NCBI RefSeq assembly: GCF_039994875.1
Contig: NZ_CP121196.1
Span: 1,674,001-1,738,000, forward strand
Source of the DNA: Telmatobacter sp. DSM 110680
GTDB lineage: Bacteria > Acidobacteriota > Terriglobia > Terriglobales > Acidobacteriaceae
Length of the DNA: 64,000 nucleotides
Direction: 5' to 3'
Below the pieces are notes generated by a model, which was given only the letters and a program-made list of their open reading frames with translations, had not been told where the DNA came from and did no database searches. Every line of letters starts with the position of its first letter. The stretch's first letter is position 1. The position numbers and the translations under genes are program-made. Positions 52,599-60,102 of the stretch are shown piece by piece.

Positions 52599-54407
52599 TC
52601 AACGATGAACGTCAGACCCCACACCGAACATCGGGGAATGGTGGGTCTCCAATACTTTGCCGTTGCCAAGATACATGTGCACACCGCATGGGAGGCAAGG
52701 ATCAAAGCTGCGCACTGCGCGCATGATATCGATGCCCTTGAATTTGTCCGGACCATTCTCCTCGAAGATTGGCGTATTCTGTACCGCATCCTCATACGGA
52801 CCGGGAGTGCCATAGCAATCGCGTGGGTTGGCATTCCAAGGCGTAGGAGGATAAGGGTGATAGTTGGCGATCTTGTGGTCCTTTATCACGACGTGATGCG
52901 AAAGAACACCGCGCACTGCCTCGTGGAATCCGCAGCCGATAGCTTCTTCAGGGACCTTGAAGTCGTTCCATGTACGGGTGCGGCCGGCGTGCAACTCTGC
53001 CAGCGCCTGTTCGGCGAAGTAGAGTGCTGCCGCCGCTGCGTAGGCCTGGAAATAAGTGCGGGCGCGATCGCGTTCGATGGCATTGCTCCACTTGGGTATG
53101 TGCCATTCAAATTCGGTTTCTGGGAGAGAGACGGTCTTCGGCAAGTAGATTTTGACGCTGTGGCCGGTGGCCTTGATGTAGCCGATGTCAACGATGCCTG
53201 CAAGCGCCGTTGCCCAGAACCGTGCGATGGGGCCGCCGCCCGTGTCGAGCGCAAGGTAGTCACCCGTTCGCTTGTCGTACCACCGGGGAGACATGACCCA
53301 GGTGTATTTATCTTTGAAGTCGCGCTTCTGTGGCTTCGGGAAAGTGCTCTGATTCCACGGATGGCGCTGATCGACAGGGTTCCCGAGAGGATCCTTGGCC
53401 ACGAAGGTCTGTGAGTTTTGCCAGTCATCGTAATAAGAGCTGCCGAGCAGGATGCGGATGTTGAGATTGATATCAACGAGGTCGTGGGTCACGAGTTGGC
53501 CGTCTACAACGACGCCTGGTGTGACGTACATAGCGCTACCCCACTCCGACATATTCTTGTAGGTATAGTCGCAGACGTCGGGATTGTTAAACGACCCCCA
53601 GCAGCCGAGGAGGATGCGACGGCGTCCTACTTCTTCGTAGCCGGGCATGGCTTCGTAGATGAAGTTGAAGAGATCGTCGTGGAGCGGCACGACCTTCTTC
53701 ATGAACTCGACATACTTCATCAAGCGAACGATGTAGTCAGTGAAAAGCTGGACGGTGGGAACTGTGCCGACTCCACCCGGATACAGAGTCGAAGGATGGA
53801 CGTGACGTCCTTCCATCAGGCAGAACATCTCACGCGTCATGCGGCTGACTTGCAAGGCTTCGATATAGAATGCGCCGGTGAAGGGATTGAGCGCCGTCAT
53901 AATGTCGCCGATAGTTTTGAAACCATGCAGCTCGGCATGCGGTGACGCAGTCTTGGCTGCCTTCTCCCACACGCCGGGGTTGGTTTCTTTCACCATCTTT
54001 TCGCAGAAGTCGACGCCGACCAGATTGTCCTGGAAGATGTTGTGGTCAAACATGTATTCGGCGGCTTCACCAAGGTTGACGATCCACTCAGCCATGGCGG
54101 GGGGGCGGACACCGAAGGCCATGTTCTGCGCATAGGTCGCGCAAGTGGCGTGATTGTCGCCGCAGATGCCGCAGATGCGACTGGTGATGAAATGGGCGTC
54201 GCGCGGATCCTTGCCTTTCATGAAGATGCTGTATCCACGGAAGATAGAGGAGGTGCTGTGGCACTCTGCGACTTTGCGTTTGCCGAAATCGATTTTTGTG
54301 AAGATGCCGAGGCTGCCGACGATCCGCGTAATCGGATCCCAATTCATTTCTACTAACTGGCTCTTTCCAGCCTCTTGCTCCGAATGAGTAGCGGTAATCG
54401 TGCCCAT
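52599..54407 (-). CDS. hhyL: [NiFe]-hydrogenase large subunit, group 1h type
   Basis: A 602-residue catalytic subunit. The nickel site Cys pairs are in RICGICGDNHATC (L1, Cys79 and Cys82) and DPCLPCGVH (L2, Cys571 and Cys574). The 25 residues after His577 form the tail expected to be cut off by the maturation protease. MNWDPITRIVGSLGIFTKID is the N-terminal signature. Group 1h enzymes oxidise H2 at trace, even atmospheric, levels and tolerate O2. A strong AAGGAGAA site lies 8 nt before ATG 54407, 24 bp after hhyS. The L1 motif (RxCGxCxxxH) and the accessory genes decide the group assignment; no phylogeny was done. Confidence 0.96.
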   Translation of the reverse strand: MGTITATHSEQEAGKSQLVEMNWDPITRIVGSLGIFTKIDFGKRKVAECHSTSSIFRGYSIFMKGKDPRDAHFITSRICGICGDNHATCATYAQNMAFGVRPPAMAEWIVNLGEAAEYMFDHNIFQDNLVGVDFCEKMVKETNPGVWEKAAKTASPHAELHGFKTIGDIMTALNPFTGAFYIEALQVSRMTREMFCLMEGRHVHPSTLYPGGVGTVPTVQLFTDYIVRLMKYVEFMKKVVPLHDDLFNFIYEAMPGYEEVGRRRILLGCWGSFNNPDVCDYTYKNMSEWGSAMYVTPGVVVDGQLVTHDLVDINLNIRILLGSSYYDDWQNSQTFVAKDPLGNPVDQRHPWNQSTFPKPQKRDFKDKYTWVMSPRWYDKRTGDYLALDTGGGPIARFWATALAGIVDIGYIKATGHSVKIYLPKTVSLPETEFEWHIPKWSNAIERDRARTYFQAYAAAAALYFAEQALAELHAGRTRTWNDFKVPEEAIGCGFHEAVRGVLSHHVVIKDHKIANYHPYPPTPWNANPRDCYGTPGPYEDAVQNTPIFEENGPDKFKGIDIMRAVRSFDPCLPCGVHMYLGNGKVLETHHSPMFGVGSDVHR

Positions 54408-54431
54408 CTTGATTTCTCCTTCTTTGCCGGG

Positions 54432-55496
54432 TTAGTAGGAACTGGACTTGTAGCCCGTAGTGAGTTCGGCGCGCGGATGCCGCCACTTGGGCTCTTTGTT
54501 GACAGTCGAATTCGTAATGCTGCGCAGAGCACGCATCGCCTTGCCGTAGGGACCTATCGACGAAGTGGACAGTTTCGCTCCGGGAGGCTCATCCATGAAC
54601 GGCATGAACTTGTCGGGGAATCCAGGCATGGTGCAGCCAATGCAGATTCCTCCAACGTTAGGACAGCCGCCGATACCGGCCATCCAGCCCCGCTTCGGTA
54701 CATTGCAATTTACGACAGGTCCCCAGCAGCCGAGCTTGACGATGCACTTGGGCGAGCCATAGCTGGTGGCAAAGTCACCCTGCTCGTAATACGCTGCGCG
54801 ATCGCAGCCATCGTGTACGGTCTTGCCGAACAGCCACGTCGGCCGCAACTGCTCATCGAGAGGAATCATGGGCGCGAGGCCCGCAACTTGATACAGCAGG
54901 TAAAGCACTGTTTCCATGAAGTTATCCGGCTGAACGGGGCACCCAGGAACATTCACGATGGGTAGGCCCGCTTTCGATTTCCAGCCCCAACCAAGGTAGT
55001 CAGCCAGTCCCATGCAGCCGGTCGGATTGCCTTCCATGGCATGAATGCCGCCGTATGTGGCGCATGTGCCACAGGCGATAACGGCCAGTGCTTTGGGCGT
55101 GAGGCGATCGATCCATTCGTTGGTGGTGATCGGCTGTCCGGTGTGCGGATCGGTCCCCAGCCCTGCCCAGTAACCTTCCTTCTTGATCTTCTCGTTGGGG
55201 ATGGAACCTTCAACAACCAGGACGAATGGATCAAGCCTGCCGGCCTCTGCTTCATACCAGAACTTCATGAAGTCATCGCCGCACTCGTAGGCGAGCACGG
55301 GATTATGCAGGTGAACTTTCGGTAATCCTGGAATTGCGCCGAGTAAAACATCTTCGATGCTTGGTTGCGTGGCCGCCGTGATGGAGACGGAATCTCCGTC
55401 GCAACCCAGACCGGCGGTGATCCACAATATGTGCAGTTCAGCCACAGCGGGTTTTTTCTGGGTGACTCGACCATAGGGTACAGCTTGTGCGGTCAT
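54432..55496 (-). CDS. hhyS: [NiFe]-hydrogenase small subunit, group 1h type
   Basis: A 354-residue electron-transfer subunit. It lacks a Tat signal, so the enzyme stays on the cytoplasmic side. The proximal-cluster motif is GLGCDGDS: Cys32 is kept but the second position is Asp35 instead of Cys, a change known from the actinobacterial-type hydrogenase of Ralstonia. The remaining proximal ligands are in CGTCATYGG and VPGCPVQPDN. Medial and distal cluster ligands lie in HDGCDRAAYYEQGDF, KCIVKLGCWGPVVNC and GGCPNVGGICIGCTMPGFP. AAGGAGAT is 9 nt before the ATG. Downstream of a 527-bp regulatory interval. Confidence 0.96.
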   Translation of the reverse strand: MTAQAVPYGRVTQKKPAVAELHILWITAGLGCDGDSVSITAATQPSIEDVLLGAIPGLPKVHLHNPVLAYECGDDFMKFWYEAEAGRLDPFVLVVEGSIPNEKIKKEGYWAGLGTDPHTGQPITTNEWIDRLTPKALAVIACGTCATYGGIHAMEGNPTGCMGLADYLGWGWKSKAGLPIVNVPGCPVQPDNFMETVLYLLYQVAGLAPMIPLDEQLRPTWLFGKTVHDGCDRAAYYEQGDFATSYGSPKCIVKLGCWGPVVNCNVPKRGWMAGIGGCPNVGGICIGCTMPGFPDKFMPFMDEPPGAKLSTSSIGPYGKAMRALRSITNSTVNKEPKWRHPRAELTTGYKSSSY

Positions 55497-56023
55497 GATC
55501 TGGGATCTCCTTTACGGATTCTGGCTGGCCTGCTTCTTTCACGCTGCCTAAGAACTGGGCGAACCAAGTGTGAGTTGGCTCGCACAACTTGCAAGAAAAA
55601 GGTCAGCGGCGACACACGCGAGTGAAACCCGGAAGACGGGAACGATCTCGCTTACGCATCGCCGCTGCAGAGAACTTAGCTTGGAGCCGACCTTTGTTAA
55701 CTGTTCAAATCCAGCAATTCTGTCTCTCGATTTCGCCTAGTCAATACCGGCGCGGGGTTATCTCAAAAGACGAGGGGAAGATGCCTTCATCGAACACTGG
55801 CTATCCCACCAGACAGCGGGAAATAGTCGCAAGCGGGACCGGCCCTATTCTAACTTCATACTTTTCGCACTGGCTGGATAAGGGAAAACCCGATTTCGGT
55901 AGCTCCCAGTGAAGACGTTGGAGCAATGCCCTTTGGAAGGTGCAAATACTTATGATCGGAAAACATGTCGTCGCAAATCCTCCTGATAAAGTTCGCTTCT
56001 TGAAGAGTTCATCGAATACGAAA
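55497..56023. other. 527-bp regulatory interval upstream of the hydrogenase operon
   Basis: No gene is supported here. It separates the regulator gene from hhyS and should contain the hydrogenase promoter. A near-palindrome GTGTGAG-TTGG-CTCGCAC lies at 55568-55585, 72-89 nt before the hhyS start. No good sigma-54 site is seen on the coding strand. Confidence 0.5.
55568..55585. promoter_or_regulatory. near-palindromic candidate operator of hhyS
   Basis: GTGTGAG and CTCGCAC half-sites (one mismatch) flank TTGG. Candidate binding site for the adjacent NarL-type regulator; based on symmetry and position only. Confidence 0.3.
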
Positions 56024-56704
56024 TTATTCGCCGATCTTCCATTGAATTGCATGCTGAATCAGCTCTCGTCCGCTACGCAGGGCGAGCTTCTCTTTGATGT
56101 GAGCCTGGTAGGTTTCCACTGTTTTGATACTCAAGTGGAGTTCCTCGGCGATCTCCCGAGTGCCGCGGCCCTCGCCGATCAACCGAAAGACTTCCAGTTC
56201 GCGATCGGAGAGAGACGCGATGCGGGACTGGATCATGGAGGGAGCGCCGCCGATATACTGCTGCAGCATCTTGTTGGACATGCGCTCGCTGAGGTAGACC
56301 TCTCCGTTGAGAATGCGGCGCACGGCCACAAGCACTTTCTCGGTGGCCTCCTGCTTCATGATGTAGCCGTTGGCTCGGGCGCGGAGAGCACGCTCGGCGT
56401 ATATTGCTTCATCGTGCATGGAGAGAACGAGAACAGGCAGATCAGGATTGGTGGCGCGGATATTCTTGAGGATATCGAGCCCATCAGGCCCATTTAGGGA
56501 GATGTCGAGGATCATGATGTCAGGGCGCAACTGCGCTATGGCATGCATTGCCGCCTGAGCCTCCTCAGCTTCGCCGCATACCTGCATGTCGTGCTGCTGA
56601 TTGATCAGCAGCGCCAGGCCCTGCCGCATGAGCGGGTGATCGTCAACAACCAGCACAGTCTTCTTGCCGTACTGCGATCGGTCAAGGACAGAATTTGTCG
56701 TCAT
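56024..56704 (-). CDS. NarL/FixJ-family response regulator of the hydrogenase locus
   Basis: A 226-residue regulator. The receiver domain has VLVVDDHPLMRQGL, phosphoacceptor Asp in IMILDISLNGPDG, Ser in VLVLSMHDE and Lys in GYIMKQEATEKVL. The C-terminal LuxR-type helix-turn-helix has LSDRELEVFRLIGEGRGTREIA and LSIKTVETYQAHI. All key residues are present. ATG 56704 overlaps the end of the kinase gene by 23 bp; the frame runs on to 56755 without a better start. It lies directly upstream of the hhyS promoter interval, so the hydrogenase operon is its likely target. Confidence 0.94.
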   Translation of the reverse strand: MTTNSVLDRSQYGKKTVLVVDDHPLMRQGLALLINQQHDMQVCGEAEEAQAAMHAIAQLRPDIMILDISLNGPDGLDILKNIRATNPDLPVLVLSMHDEAIYAERALRARANGYIMKQEATEKVLVAVRRILNGEVYLSERMSNKMLQQYIGGAPSMIQSRIASLSDRELEVFRLIGEGRGTREIAEELHLSIKTVETYQAHIKEKLALRSGRELIQHAIQWKIGE

Positions 56705-58301
56705 TGGCTTTTCCCTTTCCCTGCGCGGCTTCGATGGGGAACATGCAGATGACACAGGTGCCGTGAGGCAGATTTGGGCGAATCTCCAACCTTCCGCCGA
56801 TCATGCCCGCCCTGTAGCTCATGATGTGCAGGCCCATTCCGGGGGTCGACGCTCGATCTTCTGCGATGCCTGTGCCGTCATCGCGGATGATCAGTTTGCC
56901 CCATCCGCCTTCCGCGGTCAGGCTGATTATGATGCCAGAGACGTGTCCGTGCTTGATGGCGTTGTTCACCGCCTCCTGCGCAATGTGATACAGATGCGTG
57001 GCCATGGCATCATCGTGAATGAGCACGTCGGTCGCACACTCAAAGCCGCAGGAGATTCCGAACAGATCTTCCACTTCGCCCGCCCGGAGTTGGAGTGCCG
57101 ACATCAGTCCCTGTGAATCCGAGACAACCGGAAGAAGGCCACGCGCCAGCTCGCGCGTTTTATGGATCGCTTCGTTCACCAGCTTTACGATCTTCGCGGC
57201 GTCGGCTGTGTCCGGAAGCTGTTTCTCGGCGAGCTTTGCTTCATGGGCTTTGGCCATGAACGCGATGCCTGTTAGATGTTGGCCTAGTCCATCATGCAGA
57301 TCCTGACCGATGCGCCGCTGCTCGCGCGCACTGATCTCCAACAGCGCTCTCTCCAGTTGTTCGCGTTCGGTGATATCGATACCGGTGGCGATGATGTACC
57401 GAGGTATCCCATCATCGCTGCCAGGCAACATCGAGCAAGACCAGGCGATCAGACGATTCGTATTGTGTCGCGTCACCCAGTGACTCTGAAAATCCTGGGG
57501 AAGCAGGTCCCCGCTTAATTGCAGAAGCACGGACCTTGCGCGTTCCGCCTCTTCTTCTTGTTGGAAGAACTCCCACAGGCGCCTGCCGCGTACCTCGTCC
57601 AGTGCATATGCGGTGGTTAGCTCGCATGCTCGATTGAAGCGCACGATGCGTCCATCGAGGTCGAGGACAGTCACGAGCGCACCGACCGTATCGAGAATTG
57701 CGGACACAGTGTTGCGTTCCTGTTGCAGGGCGCGTTCAGTGTCTTTCAAATCCGTGATATCGATCGCCACGCCATGAATGAACCACGGTGAACCGTCAGG
57801 ACGGCGCACCATACGCGCATCGCAGTGGAACCATACAACGCGACCGTCGCGCGCCATGACACGATAAGAGGAGCGCAGCGGCTTGCCGGAGAGAAACATT
57901 CCGGCAGCCTCAAGGCTCCAGCGTTGCTTGTCGTCGGGATGGATGCGTGCGTACCATCGCACCGGATCTTCAAGCCACTCTTCGCGCGAATAACCGAGTG
58001 CTGCCTCAATCTCAGGACTGACGAATGCCTCGCTCACGCCACGATCGAGGTACGCCATGAAAACCACGGCTGGGATCTGTTCAAGAAGCGCGCGGTATTT
58101 GGCTTCGAGATTCGACGCGTCGGACTGATCGGATGGCGATAGATCGTTGACCGCCGCATTGCCCGGCGCAGCGAATACGCTCGCCAGTTCGAGTAGAAGA
58201 GCCTCAGCTGCGCCCAGATCCGGTATCACGGGAACACTACCCCACTCGGCCTCGCGTTGAGAGGGCCGGTCTTCCCATTCGGTTTGCGCCAGCAATGCCA
58301 T
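56682..58301 (-). CDS. PAS-domain sensor histidine kinase (HisKA_3) of the hydrogenase locus
   Basis: A 539-residue soluble kinase. Two PAS domains (about residues 68-195 and 200-320; first AVVFMAYLDRGVSEAFVSPE, HPDDKQRW, MARDGRVVWFHCDARM; second LVTVLDLDGRIVRFNRACEL) precede the HisKA_3 helix with His in RRIGQDLHDGLGQHLTG and a HATPase domain (YHIAQEAVNNAIKH, IRDDGTGI, GMGLHIM). No membrane segment. GGAG lies 7 nt before ATG 58301. The gene starts 46 bp after the solitary small-subunit gene and overlaps the regulator gene, so the three form one unit. A PAS domain could bind haem, flavin or respond to the small subunit. Confidence 0.94.
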   Translation of the reverse strand: MALLAQTEWEDRPSQREAEWGSVPVIPDLGAAEALLLELASVFAAPGNAAVNDLSPSDQSDASNLEAKYRALLEQIPAVVFMAYLDRGVSEAFVSPEIEAALGYSREEWLEDPVRWYARIHPDDKQRWSLEAAGMFLSGKPLRSSYRVMARDGRVVWFHCDARMVRRPDGSPWFIHGVAIDITDLKDTERALQQERNTVSAILDTVGALVTVLDLDGRIVRFNRACELTTAYALDEVRGRRLWEFFQQEEEAERARSVLLQLSGDLLPQDFQSHWVTRHNTNRLIAWSCSMLPGSDDGIPRYIIATGIDITEREQLERALLEISAREQRRIGQDLHDGLGQHLTGIAFMAKAHEAKLAEKQLPDTADAAKIVKLVNEAIHKTRELARGLLPVVSDSQGLMSALQLRAGEVEDLFGISCGFECATDVLIHDDAMATHLYHIAQEAVNNAIKHGHVSGIIISLTAEGGWGKLIIRDDGTGIAEDRASTPGMGLHIMSYRAGMIGGRLEIRPNLPHGTCVICMFPIEAAQGKGKANDDKFCP

Positions 58302-58347
58302 TCATCACTCCGGTGTAAGGCTTGCTTACAAATCTTCAGGTTGGATG

Positions 58348-59451
58348 TCAGTCGGACTTGCCGGGGACAGATTGCCGTTGACGCCAGCTTGGAACTTTGT
58401 TCAGAGATGCCTGGGTAAATTTGCGTAAAGCATGGATAGCGCGCCCATAGGTTTCGACGGCGGCCGATGATAGGAGTGAACCGGGTGGTTGATTCATGAA
58501 CGGCATAAATTTGTCTGGGAAGCCAGGCATGGTGCAGCCAATACAGATTCCGCCAACATTGGGACAGCCGCCAATCCCGCCCATCCACCCGCGCTTGCCT
58601 ACATTGCATTGCACGACTGGTCCCCAACAACCCAGTTTTACGATGCAAAGCGGTGACCCGTACTCCTCGGCAAACTGAGCCTGTTCGTAATATCCGCCGC
58701 GATCGCACCCCTCGTGCACTGTGCTACCGAAAAGCCAGGTGGGTCTAAGCGCGCTGTCGAGAGGGATCATCGGCGACCGTCCAGCAGCCATGTACAACAG
58801 GTAGAGAAGCGTCTCCATGAAGTTGTCAGGCTGCACGGGACATCCGGGAACGCAGACGATCGGGATTTTCGCTTTTGACTGCCATTGCCACCCGAGATAG
58901 TCGGGCAGGCCCATGCAGCCGGTGGGATTGCCCTCCATCGCATGGATGCCGCCATAAGTCGCACAGGTTCCCACCGCAATTACCGCCCAGGCATGCGGCG
59001 CGAGGCGGTCGATCCACGCACAGGTGGTTATGGGCTGGCCGGTTGCAGCGTCAGTGCCGAGCGATGCCCAATAGCCCTCTTGCTTATTGTTTTCGTTGGG
59101 GATGGAACCTTCAACAACAAGGATGAAGGGATCGACGCCGCCATCGGCAGCCAGGTGAAATCGACGCAGAAACTCATCCCCATTTTCAAAAGAGAGGAAT
59201 GGGTTGTGGAAGTTGACCTTGGGTATCCATGGAATACCACCCCGGATGACGTCCTCAATGCTAGGCTGCGTCGCAGCCGTCATGGCGATAGTGTCACCAT
59301 CGCATCCGAGCCCTGCGGTAATCCATAGAACATCGATCTCCGCAATTGGCGGAGTCGAATGGGCCGAGCTTGCCACAGGACCTCCCGTGCCGGCGCCCAC
59401 CAGGGGAAGTGGCGCACGAAATATCTTCCTCCTGAAAGAGGACTTAGGCAA
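58348..59451 (-). CDS. solitary second [NiFe]-hydrogenase small subunit (putative sensor subunit)
   Basis: Up to 367 residues, a clear paralogue of hhyS over its full length: LWITAGLGCDGDTI with the same Cys-x-x-Asp proximal motif, GTCATYGGIHAMEGNP, VPGCPVQPDNFMETLL, HEGCDRGGYYEQ, LGCWGPVVQCN and GGCPNVGGICIGCTMPGFP. All cluster ligands of the canonical copy are kept. There is no second large subunit in the window. The start is uncertain: TTG 59451 gives a 34-residue basic N-terminal extension; GTG 59376 with GGGAGG close upstream gives a length like hhyS. It is followed at 46 bp by the PAS kinase, which suggests a signalling role, perhaps with HhyL as partner. Confidence 0.92.
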   Translation of the reverse strand: MPKSSFRRKIFRAPLPLVGAGTGGPVASSAHSTPPIAEIDVLWITAGLGCDGDTIAMTAATQPSIEDVIRGGIPWIPKVNFHNPFLSFENGDEFLRRFHLAADGGVDPFILVVEGSIPNENNKQEGYWASLGTDAATGQPITTCAWIDRLAPHAWAVIAVGTCATYGGIHAMEGNPTGCMGLPDYLGWQWQSKAKIPIVCVPGCPVQPDNFMETLLYLLYMAAGRSPMIPLDSALRPTWLFGSTVHEGCDRGGYYEQAQFAEEYGSPLCIVKLGCWGPVVQCNVGKRGWMGGIGGCPNVGGICIGCTMPGFPDKFMPFMNQPPGSLLSSAAVETYGRAIHALRKFTQASLNKVPSWRQRQSVPGKSD

Positions 59452-59714
59452 GAGATTGCGCTTCTTTTCCCGAGCGAGTCTTGTCGCAATCCGGGAAAGC
59501 TGGAGGGTGTAGCGAATGGGATGGATTTGAGCTTAGAGTGCGCTTCTATACTGATATGCGTCGAGTAGCGGCAAACCGGATCAATTCCAAGGCGTACAGC
59601 CAAGCCTAAGCATCCAGAAACGCAGATTCGCCTCGCACACACTAGGAATGCGAGGCGAACACTTCAAGTAGATGGGAATCCTCCGCGTCTTTCACTCAGT
59701 TTGCATGCAGGCTT

Positions 59715-59867
59715 CTAAACTGTCGAAGTTCTGCCGCGCAGAAAGTGAAACACAAAGGAGACTAACGCCAACACCAATAAGATATGGATGAGAAAACCCG
59801 CCGTATGGAACATTACGAATCCACCCAGCCACAGTAGAACCAACACAATTCCTATCCCTAAAAACAT
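59715..59867 (-). CDS. lmo0937-type small membrane protein
   Basis: A 50-residue peptide with two membrane helices (MFLGIGIVLVLLWLGGFVMF and ILLVLALVSFVFHFL) joined by HTAGFLIH, ending in a basic RGR tail. This is the short hydrophobic family often annotated lmo0937. ATG 59867 with AAGGAGGAAACA upstream is clearly the start rather than 59924. Function unknown; frequently stress-induced in other bacteria. Not obviously tied to the hydrogenase or efflux genes on either side. Confidence 0.82.
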   Translation of the reverse strand: MFLGIGIVLVLLWLGGFVMFHTAGFLIHILLVLALVSFVFHFLRGRTSTV

Positions 59868-59990
59868 TGTTTCCTCCTTATTTACATCTCTAATTTGTCG
59901 GAATTCGTCCGACCGCGGAAGCATGGGGGCAGCTATCTCAAAGTTTGAGACATGCTCTGCCGCTTAGGTTGTCTGCCTTCAACTTCTTAG

Positions 59991-60009
59991 GGTGTTCATC
60001 TGTAACACC
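59991..60009. promoter_or_regulatory. dyad upstream of the efflux operon
   Basis: GGTGTT-N7-AACACC, 94 bp before the TolC-family ATG. Candidate operator; no regulator gene is adjacent in the window. Confidence 0.3.
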
Positions 60010-60102
60010 GGCTGATCTATTCCGGTGCTGTAGGCAACCTGTTTTGCTGTTTCTCGGGCGAATCTGTAACGAATCTGCATACTCGTGGCTTTAATCCTTT
60101 AA

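Noticed and set aside
55575-55593. Sigma-54-like TTGGCTCGCACAACTTGCA near the hydrogenase promoter
   Set aside because: The spacing between GG and GC is 12 instead of 10, and it faces away from the hydrogenase genes.
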